The notes below the pieces were generated by a model. The model saw only the letters and a program-made list of their open reading frames with translations, had not been told where the DNA came from and did not search any database. A program made the translations under genes and the position numbers. This document shows, one piece after another, positions 53,669-61,775 of a DNA stretch of 64,000 nucleotides (positions are counted from its first letter, which is position 1; every line of letters begins with the position of its first letter). This DNA comes from G965267605 sp965267605 (GTDB taxonomy: Bacteria; Bacteroidota; Bacteroidia; Flavobacteriales_E; Vicingaceae). The stretch covers positions 1,054,001 through 1,118,000 of the forward strand of contig OZ254088.1 of assembly GCA_965267605.1 (NCBI GenBank), read 5' to 3'.

Positions 53669-55843
53669 ATGAAATTTATTACAACGTTATCACTTGCTAT
53701 ACTAACTTTTTGGGGCAATGCGCAAATTACCCTGGATTGGGCAAAAGCTGCTACAACGAATGGTTACAGTACGTTCACCGGGTGTCAAACCATAGACAAT
53801 CAGAACAACATTATCATTGCTGGCTACTACAGCCAAACAACAGATTTTGATCCTGGACCGGGCGTTGCTAATATGACCCCTCCAGGAACAGCTACCAATC
53901 AAGACGCGTTTATCGCTAAGTACGATTCATTGGGGAATTATAAGTGGGCACTGAGCTTTGGCGGTCCCCGCTACATAGATCACATTACAGATATTGTTGC
54001 GGACTCAGATGGCAGCGTTTATGCGATCGGTTATTTCCGTGATTCAGCAGATTTTGACCCAGGTCCTGGTACGGCTAAGATCGTGGCGTCCTTTACCAAT
54101 GAGCAATTCGTAGCGAAGTATGACTCTGCTGGAAACTACGTTTGGGCCTTTACCATTGGAGCTGCGGGAAGTTATACTTCAATCGCTCTTGACCACAATG
54201 AGAACATACTCTTCAATGGAGAGATACAACAGGGAAAGGATTATGACCCAGGTCCTGGAGTTAGGCTTTCCACGGCCCAGGTCAGTACTTCTACTGCATT
54301 CATGGCACGATTTGACAGGAACATGAATTTCCTGGATGTGATGGAATATGGTTCATCGTCCATGGGTTACATTCATGACATTGAAGTTGATAAGCAGGGG
54401 AACATTCTGTTCACAGGATATTTTGGTAACACGGTAGATTTTGACCCCGGGCCTGGCACACAGAATATGACTTCAATGGGTACGATTTCGAACGTTGTGG
54501 TAAAATGGGATTCAGTTGGAAATTACCTGTGGGCATTCCAATTAAGTTCTGGGCCAGGCGGTCAGGGTAGAGGATGGGCTATTTCCACAGATGATTATGG
54601 GAATGTTTATACCAGCGGTCAATTTACAGCCTCGGGATCTCAGATCGATATGGACCCGGGGCCTGACTCAGCATATTTCGCCAAGACCGCACAAGCAAAT
54701 GCTTACGTTGCAAAGTACACAGCGAACGGAGATTATTGCTGGGCACTTTTTATTGGTAATACCTCGGTTTCAGATGGCTATGGTGTTGTAGCGGATGCTG
54801 TAGGTAATGTTTATACGACCGGACGTATGACGGGAACAACGGATTTTGATCCAGGCCCGGCAACTGTAAACCTTACCAGCAGGAGCACCTCAGTTTCAGA
54901 TGTGTATGTCGCCAGTTATACTACCAATGGTCAGTACTTAGATGCATTTACGGTATATGGCTCGTCAGGTGGAGGAACAGCAGCGGGATTAAGTAAATCT
55001 GGCAAGTTGGTAATCAGCGGAACATTTAGTCGTAGTACCGACTTTGATCATGGGCCGGGAACTACAAATCTCAGCAATACGGCTCAATACGGTAATGCCT
55101 TTATTACTCAATACAATGGATGTAGCACGGCACCTGGACAACCGGGAGTATTGATTGGACCTGATACGGTTTGTTCAGGAACCATGCAGTCTTATGCGGT
55201 TTCCGGGGCAATTGGGGCATCAGGGTATGCATGGAACCTTCCTTCAGGTTGGAGCGGATCAAGCAGTGATACCAATATCACGGTTACGGTTGGCCCTAAC
55301 GGGGGAAGTGTGTCGGTTGTTGCACTGAATGGGTGTGGTAGTAGTTCATCCCAGTCTATGAATGTACACGTTAACTACACCGATACTTCTGTTTCTCAGG
55401 CTTCAAATGTGCTGACTGCAGCTAATACTAATCCTGGGGTCATATATCAATGGCTCGATTGCAATAACAATCATGCTGTAATACCTGGTGCTACAAATCA
55501 GGTTTACACTGCAACAGCCAATGGAAGCTATGCGCTGAGTGTAACAGAGAACGGTTGTACAGACACTTCAGCATGTTATACGGTAACAGGTGTTGGGATT
55601 AGGGAGAACTCATCCGATAAGATCAGCGTTCATCCGAATCCATCCAAGGGGATCTTCAAGGTGACCATAGAAGAACAAATAGGTTCACTTGTGGTGTTTG
55701 ACATGCTGGGCAACAAAGTGTTGGAGAACCCAACGTTCAGGTCGTCTGCGATAGTGGATTTGGAGCATTCTCCGAAGGGAGTTTATCTGCTTCGGTTTAA
55801 CTCGGGAAGTCAGGTATACTCCAGAAGAATAGTCATTCATTAA
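53669..55843 (+). CDS. Beta-propeller T9SS cargo protein with DFDPGPG repeats
   Basis: A 724-residue secreted protein. The signal peptide (1-19, ending GNAQ) leads to about 470 residues with seven copies of a D-[FYM]-D-[PH]-G-P-[GD] motif spaced about 66 residues apart, alternating with segments such as 'FIAKYDSLGNYKWALSFGG', the layout of a seven-bladed SBBP-like beta-propeller. An Ig-like domain follows ('YTATANGSYALSVTENGCTD'), and then a Por-type sorting domain ('KISVHPNPSKGIFKV', ending SRRIVIH). The Asp-rich motif may bind calcium, which is an inference. ATG at 53669 begins the signal peptide. The next gene starts 14 bases downstream. Confidence 0.88.
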   Translation: MKFITTLSLAILTFWGNAQITLDWAKAATTNGYSTFTGCQTIDNQNNIIIAGYYSQTTDFDPGPGVANMTPPGTATNQDAFIAKYDSLGNYKWALSFGGPRYIDHITDIVADSDGSVYAIGYFRDSADFDPGPGTAKIVASFTNEQFVAKYDSAGNYVWAFTIGAAGSYTSIALDHNENILFNGEIQQGKDYDPGPGVRLSTAQVSTSTAFMARFDRNMNFLDVMEYGSSSMGYIHDIEVDKQGNILFTGYFGNTVDFDPGPGTQNMTSMGTISNVVVKWDSVGNYLWAFQLSSGPGGQGRGWAISTDDYGNVYTSGQFTASGSQIDMDPGPDSAYFAKTAQANAYVAKYTANGDYCWALFIGNTSVSDGYGVVADAVGNVYTTGRMTGTTDFDPGPATVNLTSRSTSVSDVYVASYTTNGQYLDAFTVYGSSGGGTAAGLSKSGKLVISGTFSRSTDFDHGPGTTNLSNTAQYGNAFITQYNGCSTAPGQPGVLIGPDTVCSGTMQSYAVSGAIGASGYAWNLPSGWSGSSSDTNITVTVGPNGGSVSVVALNGCGSSSSQSMNVHVNYTDTSVSQASNVLTAANTNPGVIYQWLDCNNNHAVIPGATNQVYTATANGSYALSVTENGCTDTSACYTVTGVGIRENSSDKISVHPNPSKGIFKVTIEEQIGSLVVFDMLGNKVLENPTFRSSAIVDLEHSPKGVYLLRFNSGSQVYSRRIVIH
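53843..55064 (+). repeat. Seven-copy propeller motif repeat inside the T9SS gene
   Basis: Copies of a motif coding D-x-D-P-G-P-G begin near 53843, 54050, 54238, 54436, 54646, 54841 and 55040. Spacing is 188-210 bases. The DNA differs between copies in third positions, so the repeats are old and kept at the protein level. Confidence 0.7.
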
Positions 55844-55857
55844 AAAGTAGAGACCAA

Positions 55858-56670
55858 ATGCGAAAGTATATCATGATCATGTTGCTTATAGCAACAGGTG
55901 CTACCCAAGGGTATGCTCAATTAAAAGTAAGCTGTGAAAGCCTGAAGGGTGGCAGTAAGTCTTCGGGGATCAACCGTGAGATTGCAAGTGCGTGCAAACG
56001 GATATGGGAAACCAATGCGGGTCTTGGCGTTGCCGGTCCATTCGGAACCTACAAACGCCATGTTTTCACGGGATCTACCGCCATTATTAGAAACGAACTG
56101 GGTGTAATACTTCAGAAGAAGTACTACCTCCGTGCTGTAATTCAGAACAAAAGGGGAGTGTGCAAAGTTGCGGATGTTACTTTGGCCAAACCTTATGAAG
56201 GAGGAGGACGATATGGAGGATTTAGTGGTGCCTACGTCCAGGGTTATGCTCCGAAGGTGAATTGTGATTGTGTGGATCAGTTGCCTGATTGGCTTAATAC
56301 GGGAAGTGCGTTAACACAAGACGATATCAAAATGAACAAGGCCATACCCATTGGAAATAAGGGATGGAAGAAGTACGAAGCAGGTGAGTATGAGAAATGT
56401 ATTGAGCTTTCAGACAAAGCCAACGCCATATATCCGGTGGGACTTTTCTTCGCAAATAAGGGATTATCCCAACTCATGCTGGGTAGAAATGAAGAAGCTA
56501 AGGCTTCCTACAAAAGTGCGATCGAACACATGCGTAAACAATCCAAAACCAAGGCCAGGTCGGATTTTAAAGCGGTGATTGCGGATATCGATAATGCGAA
56601 AGAGAAGAAATCAAGTATCAAATCAGAAGAGATCAGGGCACTGCTCAAAAAAGAGTACGATAATCTCTAA
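55858..56670 (+). CDS. Exported protein with TPR-like C-terminal half
   Basis: A 270-residue protein with a signal peptide (about 1-20, ending GYAQ). The first half is basic and Gly/Tyr-rich ('RYGGFSGAYVQGYAPKVNCDCVDQ'), with paired Cys residues that may form a disulfide. The second half holds two TPR-like hairpins ('GWKKYEAGEYEKCIELSDKANAIYP' region and 'LMLGRNEEAKASYKSAIEHMR') and a Lys-rich end. No known family. It lies 14 bases after the propeller gene and 66 bases before the TPR histidine kinase gene, so it may be expressed with either. Confidence 0.75.
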   Translation: MRKYIMIMLLIATGATQGYAQLKVSCESLKGGSKSSGINREIASACKRIWETNAGLGVAGPFGTYKRHVFTGSTAIIRNELGVILQKKYYLRAVIQNKRGVCKVADVTLAKPYEGGGRYGGFSGAYVQGYAPKVNCDCVDQLPDWLNTGSALTQDDIKMNKAIPIGNKGWKKYEAGEYEKCIELSDKANAIYPVGLFFANKGLSQLMLGRNEEAKASYKSAIEHMRKQSKTKARSDFKAVIADIDNAKEKKSSIKSEEIRALLKKEYDNL

Positions 56671-56736
56671 CTTCCAGACTTCGGTAGGAGAATTACCAGC
56701 AATGAATGGCTCCTAGAAAGAAATAAGATCGCGCAA

Positions 56737-58581
56737 ATGAAGTTGTACCGCTCACGTTACGTGAAACGAATTTATCTATTGTGCTTTCTTGCAGGGAGCT
56801 ACACAACTGCTTGCGCTCAGGACACTACGGAGGTGCAGGCGCTTTACAACGAGGCAGCCCAGTTGATTTACAAGGATCCAGCGAAAAGTCGTGAATTAGC
56901 AAGCCAGGCCGTTGCCATGGGGCGTAAAATAGGTTGGTATAAGGGGACCGCCACGGCACATTCCTATGTTGGTGCTGCAAGCAGGTTCTTAGGTGACCAT
57001 GCCGCGGCAAAAGAGAATCTGCGTGAGGCTTACCGGTATTATACTAAGGCAAATTATCCTGCTGGACAGGCCTTCGCGTTGAGTCAATTGGCCAGTGTTA
57101 AGGCTACGGAAGGGGATTATGGAAAGGCTTTGGATTTACAGTTGAAAGCCCTAAGCATTTCCGAGAGTATTGCAGATACAGCTAATCAGGCCATCACCCA
57201 TACCAACATAGCTGGCATCTATCAGGTGCTTCGAAGAAGGGCCAAGGCGGTGGAACATCATAAGCGAGCATTGAGGTTAAAGAAGGCGTGGGGAAACCAA
57301 AGGAGCATTAGCATCACCCACGCCAATATGGCATCCCTGTTTTTGGATATGGAGCAGTACGATGAAGCTGAATCGCATATACGCAAGGCGCTCTTGATTC
57401 AGGAAGAATTAAACGATGCACAAGTCATTGCAACATGCAAAACGAATTTAGGAGTCATAGAAACGGTTCGGGGCAATCCAGCTCAGGGGCTCAAATTGCA
57501 GGAAGAGGCAATGTCTCTCTACGAGGTTCTAGGAGATTCTGAGAAAATGGCGAGATGCTGGTCTTCAATTGCCGATGCGCACAGAGCCATGGGTAACATA
57601 GAACAGACCATTCAAGCGTATAAGAAAGGAGAAGAGCTAGCCGCATCATACCCCGATAAATTAATCTTGCAGCACATATATGCGGGTTTGGCAATGGCCC
57701 ATGCAGATAAGAACGATTATGAAAACGCCTATAGGTTCAAAACTCTTTCCTATAATCTGGATACAGCTATAAGAAGTGCAGATGTAAACGAACGGATCAG
57801 TTTGCTGCAAGAAGAATTTGAAGCCAGTAAGAAAGACAAAGCGATAGCCCAACTTCAACTGGAGAATGAACGTAGGCGCTTGGAGGCGGATAGGCGGAAT
57901 TTGCTCTTGTTGTCAGGCGCGTGTTTGCTTTTGGGAATTGTGATTGCTGGAATATTCTATTTGCGTCAACGACAGATCGCTGAGCAAAAGACAAAAACGG
58001 AATTGGAACAAAAGGCACTCCGTGCACAAATGAATCCTCATTTTTTGTTCAATAGCCTCAACGCAATCCAGGACATGTATACCGGAGGAGAACAGGATTT
58101 GGCCAATGAATACATTGAGGATTTCAGTTTGCTACTCAGGCGCATACTGGATAACAGCGGAAAGGAACGGATCCCGGTCAAAGAAGAGCTGGAAACACTT
58201 CGTCTTTACCTACAGTTGGAAAAAGCACGAAACGGAAAGCTTCTTGATTACGAGATATCCGTAGATGAGCACATAGATCAATTAAACACGTGGATTCCTT
58301 CAATGGTTATACAGCCACTTGTGGAGAATGCGATCTGGCATGGAATTTTGCCGTCTAAGAAGCCAGGAAAAGTGAGGATTCACCTTGCTTCGGCTAGTCC
58401 GGGTGGTCCCATCGTTTGCACGGTAGAAGACAATGGTATAGGAATTGAAGGAAGAACGGTTGGTAAGCAGCAGGCGCATGATCCGAAGGGCCTTGAGTTA
58501 ACCAGGCAACGCTTGGGAACTGATTTGAAGATTGAACAATTGGAACCTGGCACCAGGGTAACTATGACCATATCAGTATGA
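56737..58581 (+). CDS. TPR sensor histidine kinase, LytS/YehU type
   Basis: A 614-residue sensor. The signal peptide (about 1-27, ending CAQ) is followed by seven or so periplasmic TPRs ('YGKALDLQLKALSISESIAD', 'AKAVEHHKRALRLKK', 'YDEAESHIRKALLIQEEL'), a coiled coil, one membrane helix ('LLLLSGACLLLGIVIAGIFYL') and a His_kinase domain with 'RAQMNPHFLFNSLNAIQDMY', in which His435 is the phosphoacceptor. The ATPase part has 'MVIQPLVENAIWHGI' (N box) and 'VEDNGIGIEG' (G box). It overlaps the LytTR regulator gene by 4 bases, so the two form a two-component pair. The signal sensed by the TPRs is unknown. Confidence 0.9.
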   Translation: MKLYRSRYVKRIYLLCFLAGSYTTACAQDTTEVQALYNEAAQLIYKDPAKSRELASQAVAMGRKIGWYKGTATAHSYVGAASRFLGDHAAAKENLREAYRYYTKANYPAGQAFALSQLASVKATEGDYGKALDLQLKALSISESIADTANQAITHTNIAGIYQVLRRRAKAVEHHKRALRLKKAWGNQRSISITHANMASLFLDMEQYDEAESHIRKALLIQEELNDAQVIATCKTNLGVIETVRGNPAQGLKLQEEAMSLYEVLGDSEKMARCWSSIADAHRAMGNIEQTIQAYKKGEELAASYPDKLILQHIYAGLAMAHADKNDYENAYRFKTLSYNLDTAIRSADVNERISLLQEEFEASKKDKAIAQLQLENERRRLEADRRNLLLLSGACLLLGIVIAGIFYLRQRQIAEQKTKTELEQKALRAQMNPHFLFNSLNAIQDMYTGGEQDLANEYIEDFSLLLRRILDNSGKERIPVKEELETLRLYLQLEKARNGKLLDYEISVDEHIDQLNTWIPSMVIQPLVENAIWHGILPSKKPGKVRIHLASASPGGPIVCTVEDNGIGIEGRTVGKQQAHDPKGLELTRQRLGTDLKIEQLEPGTRVTMTISV

Positions 58582-59330
58582 TAAGAGCGGTAGTTATAGA
58601 TGATGAGAAGCGAGCTCGTGATCTATTGATAAGAAAATTGGAGCAGTCGCTGGCTAAAAGGGTCAAGGTTGTGGGGCAGGCGGATGATGTGTCGAGTGGA
58701 GAAGAGCTAATTAAAAAACAAAGGCCTGATCTGGTCTTTCTGGATATTCAAATGCATGAGGGTACCGGATTCGATTTACTTGAAAGGTTTTCTGAGATCA
58801 AGTTCGAAGTGATTTTTATTACGGCATACGATCAATATGCCTTGGAGGCATTCAAGTTTTCGGCCTTTGGTTATCTGCTAAAACCGATTAAATCGGTTGA
58901 GCTTTCTGATGTTGTTGACAAATTGGAGGCCCGGTTGGAGCAGTTAAAATCGGGAGCAGATAAGCGACTCAAGGTTCTCGTAGAGAACTACGGTGACGAT
59001 GAGCGCATCAAAAAATTGGTTGTAACCAATAGGAATGGCTTTCAGGTTACCCGTGTGGAAGATATCATTCGGCTGGAGGGAGATAGCAACTATACCCATT
59101 TCATTATTCAGGGAGGAACGAAAATAACCACCAGTAAGACGCTGGGAGAATATGAGGAATTACTTAACGATCATGGCTTCTATCGTATCCATCAAAGCAC
59201 GATCGTGAACCTTCGTCACGTAAAGGGATACAACCGAGATGCGGGTGATAGGGTAGAAATGTCAGACGGAGAAAGCTTCAACCTAAGCAGGCATAGAAAA
59301 TCCGACTTTCTTCAGCGGTTCAATCCGTAG
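58578..59330 (+). CDS. LytTR-family response regulator
   Basis: A 250-residue DNA-binding regulator. The receiver domain (1-120) has the acidic pair in 'VVIDDEKRARD', phospho-acceptor Asp56 in 'LVFLDIQM', Thr in 'IFITAYD' and Lys in 'LLKPI'. The LytTR domain (about 145-248) has 'IIRLEGDSNYTHFII' and 'FYRIHQSTIVNLRHVKGYNR', the beta-type DNA-contacting segment. It is paired with the TPR histidine kinase by a 4-base overlap. Its targets are not evident; it may act on the adjacent secreted protein genes. Confidence 0.95.
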   Translation: MIRAVVIDDEKRARDLLIRKLEQSLAKRVKVVGQADDVSSGEELIKKQRPDLVFLDIQMHEGTGFDLLERFSEIKFEVIFITAYDQYALEAFKFSAFGYLLKPIKSVELSDVVDKLEARLEQLKSGADKRLKVLVENYGDDERIKKLVVTNRNGFQVTRVEDIIRLEGDSNYTHFIIQGGTKITTSKTLGEYEELLNDHGFYRIHQSTIVNLRHVKGYNRDAGDRVEMSDGESFNLSRHRKSDFLQRFNP

Positions 59331-59415
59331 TGCGTATCACAATGTGAGTCACGGAGAAAAGGAACGACCGTCACGCTCTTTTCATTGACAATAGCTTCCA
59401 AAGCTCATTCGATTC

Positions 59416-59430
59416 AACCTGAAACAGGTT
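59416..59430 (+). terminator. Weak hairpin between convergent genes
   Basis: AACCTG-AAA-CAGGTT, a perfect 6-base stem with a 3-base loop, followed on the plus strand by ACTTTTC. It lies 85 bases beyond the LytTR stop and overlaps the 3' end of the minus-strand gene by two bases. The T tail is poor. Confidence 0.3.
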
Positions 59431-60442
59431 ACTTTTCAAAAACCTTTAGATCAATGGTCTTCTTTCCGTTTTCGTCCCAAATGACAGTCTTTTCGCTTTT
59501 AACCTTTGGCACTCTTCTTTTTATATCGAATCCGTGTACCGTTTCGAAGGTTCTAGGAAAGGAATAATATCGAATAATTGTCTTCTTCTTTTTTTTACTG
59601 TTAGGGTAGAGCGTGGTTGTCGTTTCTTTTTTATCATTTGATCTCTTGCTACCCCCGTTTCTTTTTTGAATGGTTGTTTTTCCTCCCTCTTGATGCGTGA
59701 TCTTTTTGTCTCGAAAGATCCAGCGTTGCTTGTGTACGGAGCTGTACCCTTGTGGGTATTTATCCTTTGTTTTTTTGTCTTGGCTATTTGCCTTCCTCTT
59801 TCCGGAATTCTTTACTCTAGGTGTTTGTTTTTCTTTTTCATCAACGGCAATCTTGACAGGCTTTTTCTGAGAGTACTTTAAATGATGTAACACGTATCCA
59901 TTTCGTGGTTCTTGCTGGACTATTTTAACATTCTCTTCTGTTCTTAAGGATACCATCGAGTTGACCAATTCAGCTCGCAAAAAGATGATGTTGCCGTATT
60001 TATCCTTCTTTAGTTTTGAGTATCGCAATGCCTGGAGACATCTTGCAGAGTCTGAGGAATACTTGAACAACTTTAAACTTGGGACAGTTTCGGTGAAGGT
60101 GTAAGAACCGTGTAGAAAGGGGAGGTCTAGCTCAAATCGGTCATCCATGTGAGGAGCCAGTAGATACAAGAACATCGTATCTTTTGATATCAAATCAACT
60201 GCTCTGATTTGTACAATTGGACCATAATGCATTGAAATTGAGGTAAACCCAAGGATCATTGGATATGACCCGGTTGGTGGCCATGTGAAAACTGAATCCG
60301 ATGTGACCAGTTCAATCTTAAGATTTGTAGAATCATGTTCCTGATGAAGGATATGGACTCTGAAATGATTTCTATAGGACCCTGGTTGTGCCCAGCTTGT
60401 CAGAACTCCAATTAGGAACATTGCTGTGAGTAACATCTTCAT
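59429..60442 (-). CDS. Exported Lys-rich protein, unrecognised
   Basis: A 337-residue protein. The signal peptide (MKMLLTAMFLIGVLTSWAQ) is followed by a beta-rich half ('YPMILGFTSISMHYGPIVQIRAVDL', 'FLYLLAPHMDDRFELDLPFLH') and then about 110 residues very rich in Lys, Ser, Thr and Gln ('KQTPRVKNSGKRKANSQDKK', 'TTTTLYPNSKKKKKTIIRYY'). The C-terminus ('VIWDENGKKTIDLKVFEK') is again strand-like. The basic part may bind nucleic acid, acidic polysaccharide or lipid, which is speculative. ATG at 60442 starts the signal; the frame is open to 60478. A 6-base stem with a UUCG-type loop (60462-60477) precedes the start. Confidence 0.7.
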   Translation of the reverse strand: MKMLLTAMFLIGVLTSWAQPGSYRNHFRVHILHQEHDSTNLKIELVTSDSVFTWPPTGSYPMILGFTSISMHYGPIVQIRAVDLISKDTMFLYLLAPHMDDRFELDLPFLHGSYTFTETVPSLKLFKYSSDSARCLQALRYSKLKKDKYGNIIFLRAELVNSMVSLRTEENVKIVQQEPRNGYVLHHLKYSQKKPVKIAVDEKEKQTPRVKNSGKRKANSQDKKTKDKYPQGYSSVHKQRWIFRDKKITHQEGGKTTIQKRNGGSKRSNDKKETTTTLYPNSKKKKKTIIRYYSFPRTFETVHGFDIKRRVPKVKSEKTVIWDENGKKTIDLKVFEK

Positions 60443-60532
60443 AAGGCACCATGTACTGTTATGAATGCGAACATTCAATGCTAGAACATTAACTTATTGC
60501 TTGTTAATTGGATTACTAAATCGCATGTTTTC

Positions 60533-60563
60533 ACAAAAAAAGCCCAACACTTTGTGTTGAGCT
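60533..60563 (-). terminator. Terminator of the tRNA-Asp gene
   Basis: Stem AGCCCAACAC (60541-60550) with GTGTTGAGCT (60554-60563, one wobble pair) and loop TTT. On the minus strand a run of T follows at 60540-60534. It begins 5 bases after the end of the tRNA. Confidence 0.7.
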
Positions 60564-60567
60564 TTTG

Positions 60568-60641
60568 CGGTCTGGACGAGACTCGAACTCGCGACCCCCT
60601 GCGTGACAGGCAGGTATTCTAACCAACTGAACTACCAGACC
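60568..60641 (-). tRNA. tRNA-Asp (anticodon GTC)
   Basis: A 74-base cloverleaf. The 7-base acceptor stem GGTCTGG/CCAGACC closes perfectly. The D arm contains TAGTTCAGTTGG, the anticodon stem CCTGC/GCAGG encloses CTGTCAC with GTC, and the T arm has GTTCGAGTC. The discriminator is G. No CCA is encoded at the 3' end (CAA follows), so it must be added by the nucleotidyltransferase. It is a single tRNA with its own terminator. Confidence 0.97.
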
Positions 60642-60794
60642 AATTTTCCAGGCATTTGCCGCTGACAACAGTCAGCCTTTGTGGAAATTGTTTCCCCTAT
60701 TGGGGAGGGCAAATCTAACGTTTTTCACAAAAATTCTCTAGTTCATCGCAAAAAGAATGGTTCAGTTTTTGTACTGAACAAGGAAACCAGAACC

Positions 60795-61775
60795 ATGAGA
60801 TCAGCCATCCTCGTCCTTTTTGTCCTTTTAATTAGTGCCTCAATCTTTGCCCAGAACAGAATGGGATCAACTGATTATGCCCAGCTAAAAAGGGAACTGG
60901 CACACGTCAAGTACATCTCTTGTCCACCAAAAGCGGCTATACGTTATACCGAAAAGACACGTAAAAGACAGCCTGTGAAAAGGAAATACAGGTTGGCTTC
61001 TGGTAAGCTGCTCTTCAGGTCGAGCTACAAGTACGAAGGAGATATGCTTGTCTCAAAGAAGTTTACAACCCCCGCACTGTCCGTGGCCCCCTTTGTGAAA
61101 ACCGTATTTAATTACGGTGATGCAGGTGAAATTGTGCTTGTGGATATCATGCACCGCAAGGATGCAGGAGGGAGGGTTCATCAAACCAACATTACCAAAT
61201 TTGTTTCTCCCTCGGGTAAGGTGACGCAGAAGGTGTCTAAGACCTCTTGGAGTTCCACCTCTGCGGCCCAAATTGCTGAACAATCAAGGAAGAACACGGA
61301 GGCGATGATGCGAAGGCAGAAACAATCCAGTGACGCTTTTGTCAATGCACTGGCGAATAGTTCCTCAAGTCGAAGAACTTCGGGTAGTGCAGGAGTGGTT
61401 ATCCTGGGAGATCAACACCCATCCAGTTGCAATAGGTATTACAGCTATAGACATCACTACGATCCAAGGGATGAACGATCGGTACCATACTACGGTACGA
61501 ACCCGCATTACTATAGTCGTTTCGTAGACCATCCCTATGCCAAAGTCAAGTACTACTACAATGGTAACAACCGGCTTTCAAAAATGAGCTTTCGGGATCG
61601 ATCCAACCTGACCGTAGGTTACGTGCGCTATTACTATGATCATTCTGGCAATCTAACCGATATCCGATTCTATTGGAACAACAGACTGGAAAAACGCTTT
61701 AGGTTTAGATTTGATTCGAACAACCGGTTGACTGAGCGCGCAGCATATAACGGTCAAGGACAACTTATTTACTAG
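60795..61775 (+). CDS. Exported Tyr/Arg-rich protein with YD-like repeats
   Basis: A 326-residue protein. The signal peptide (RSAILVLFVLLISASIFAQ) is followed by a basic region and a Ser-rich stretch near the middle ('ANSSSSRRTSG'). The last 100 residues hold short Tyr/Asn-rich strands ('VKYYYNGNNRLSKMSF', 'VRYYYDHSGNLTDIRFYWNN', 'FRFDSNNRLTERAAYNGQ'), a pattern like the YD/RHS repeat. No toxin domain follows, so it is not an RHS toxin. ATG at 60795 starts the signal; the frame is open to GTG 60681. Its 3' end overlaps the convergent gene by 11 bases. Confidence 0.7.
   Translation: MRSAILVLFVLLISASIFAQNRMGSTDYAQLKRELAHVKYISCPPKAAIRYTEKTRKRQPVKRKYRLASGKLLFRSSYKYEGDMLVSKKFTTPALSVAPFVKTVFNYGDAGEIVLVDIMHRKDAGGRVHQTNITKFVSPSGKVTQKVSKTSWSSTSAAQIAEQSRKNTEAMMRRQKQSSDAFVNALANSSSSRRTSGSAGVVILGDQHPSSCNRYYSYRHHYDPRDERSVPYYGTNPHYYSRFVDHPYAKVKYYYNGNNRLSKMSFRDRSNLTVGYVRYYYDHSGNLTDIRFYWNNRLEKRFRFRFDSNNRLTERAAYNGQGQLIY

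Noticed and set aside
53542..53850. Open frame of 102 codons overlapping the start of the propeller gene
   Set aside because: It has no export signal or recognisable motif and shares its 3' half with the signal peptide region of the gene at 53669 in another frame.
56685..56715. Inverted repeat TAGGAG/CTCCTA before the histidine kinase gene
   Set aside because: The arms are 6 bases long with a 19-base loop, which is expected by chance in a region of this size.
60681..60794. In-frame extension of the YD-like exported protein from a GTG
   Set aside because: It adds 38 residues before an obvious signal peptide at 60795 and lies in the leader next to the tRNA gene.
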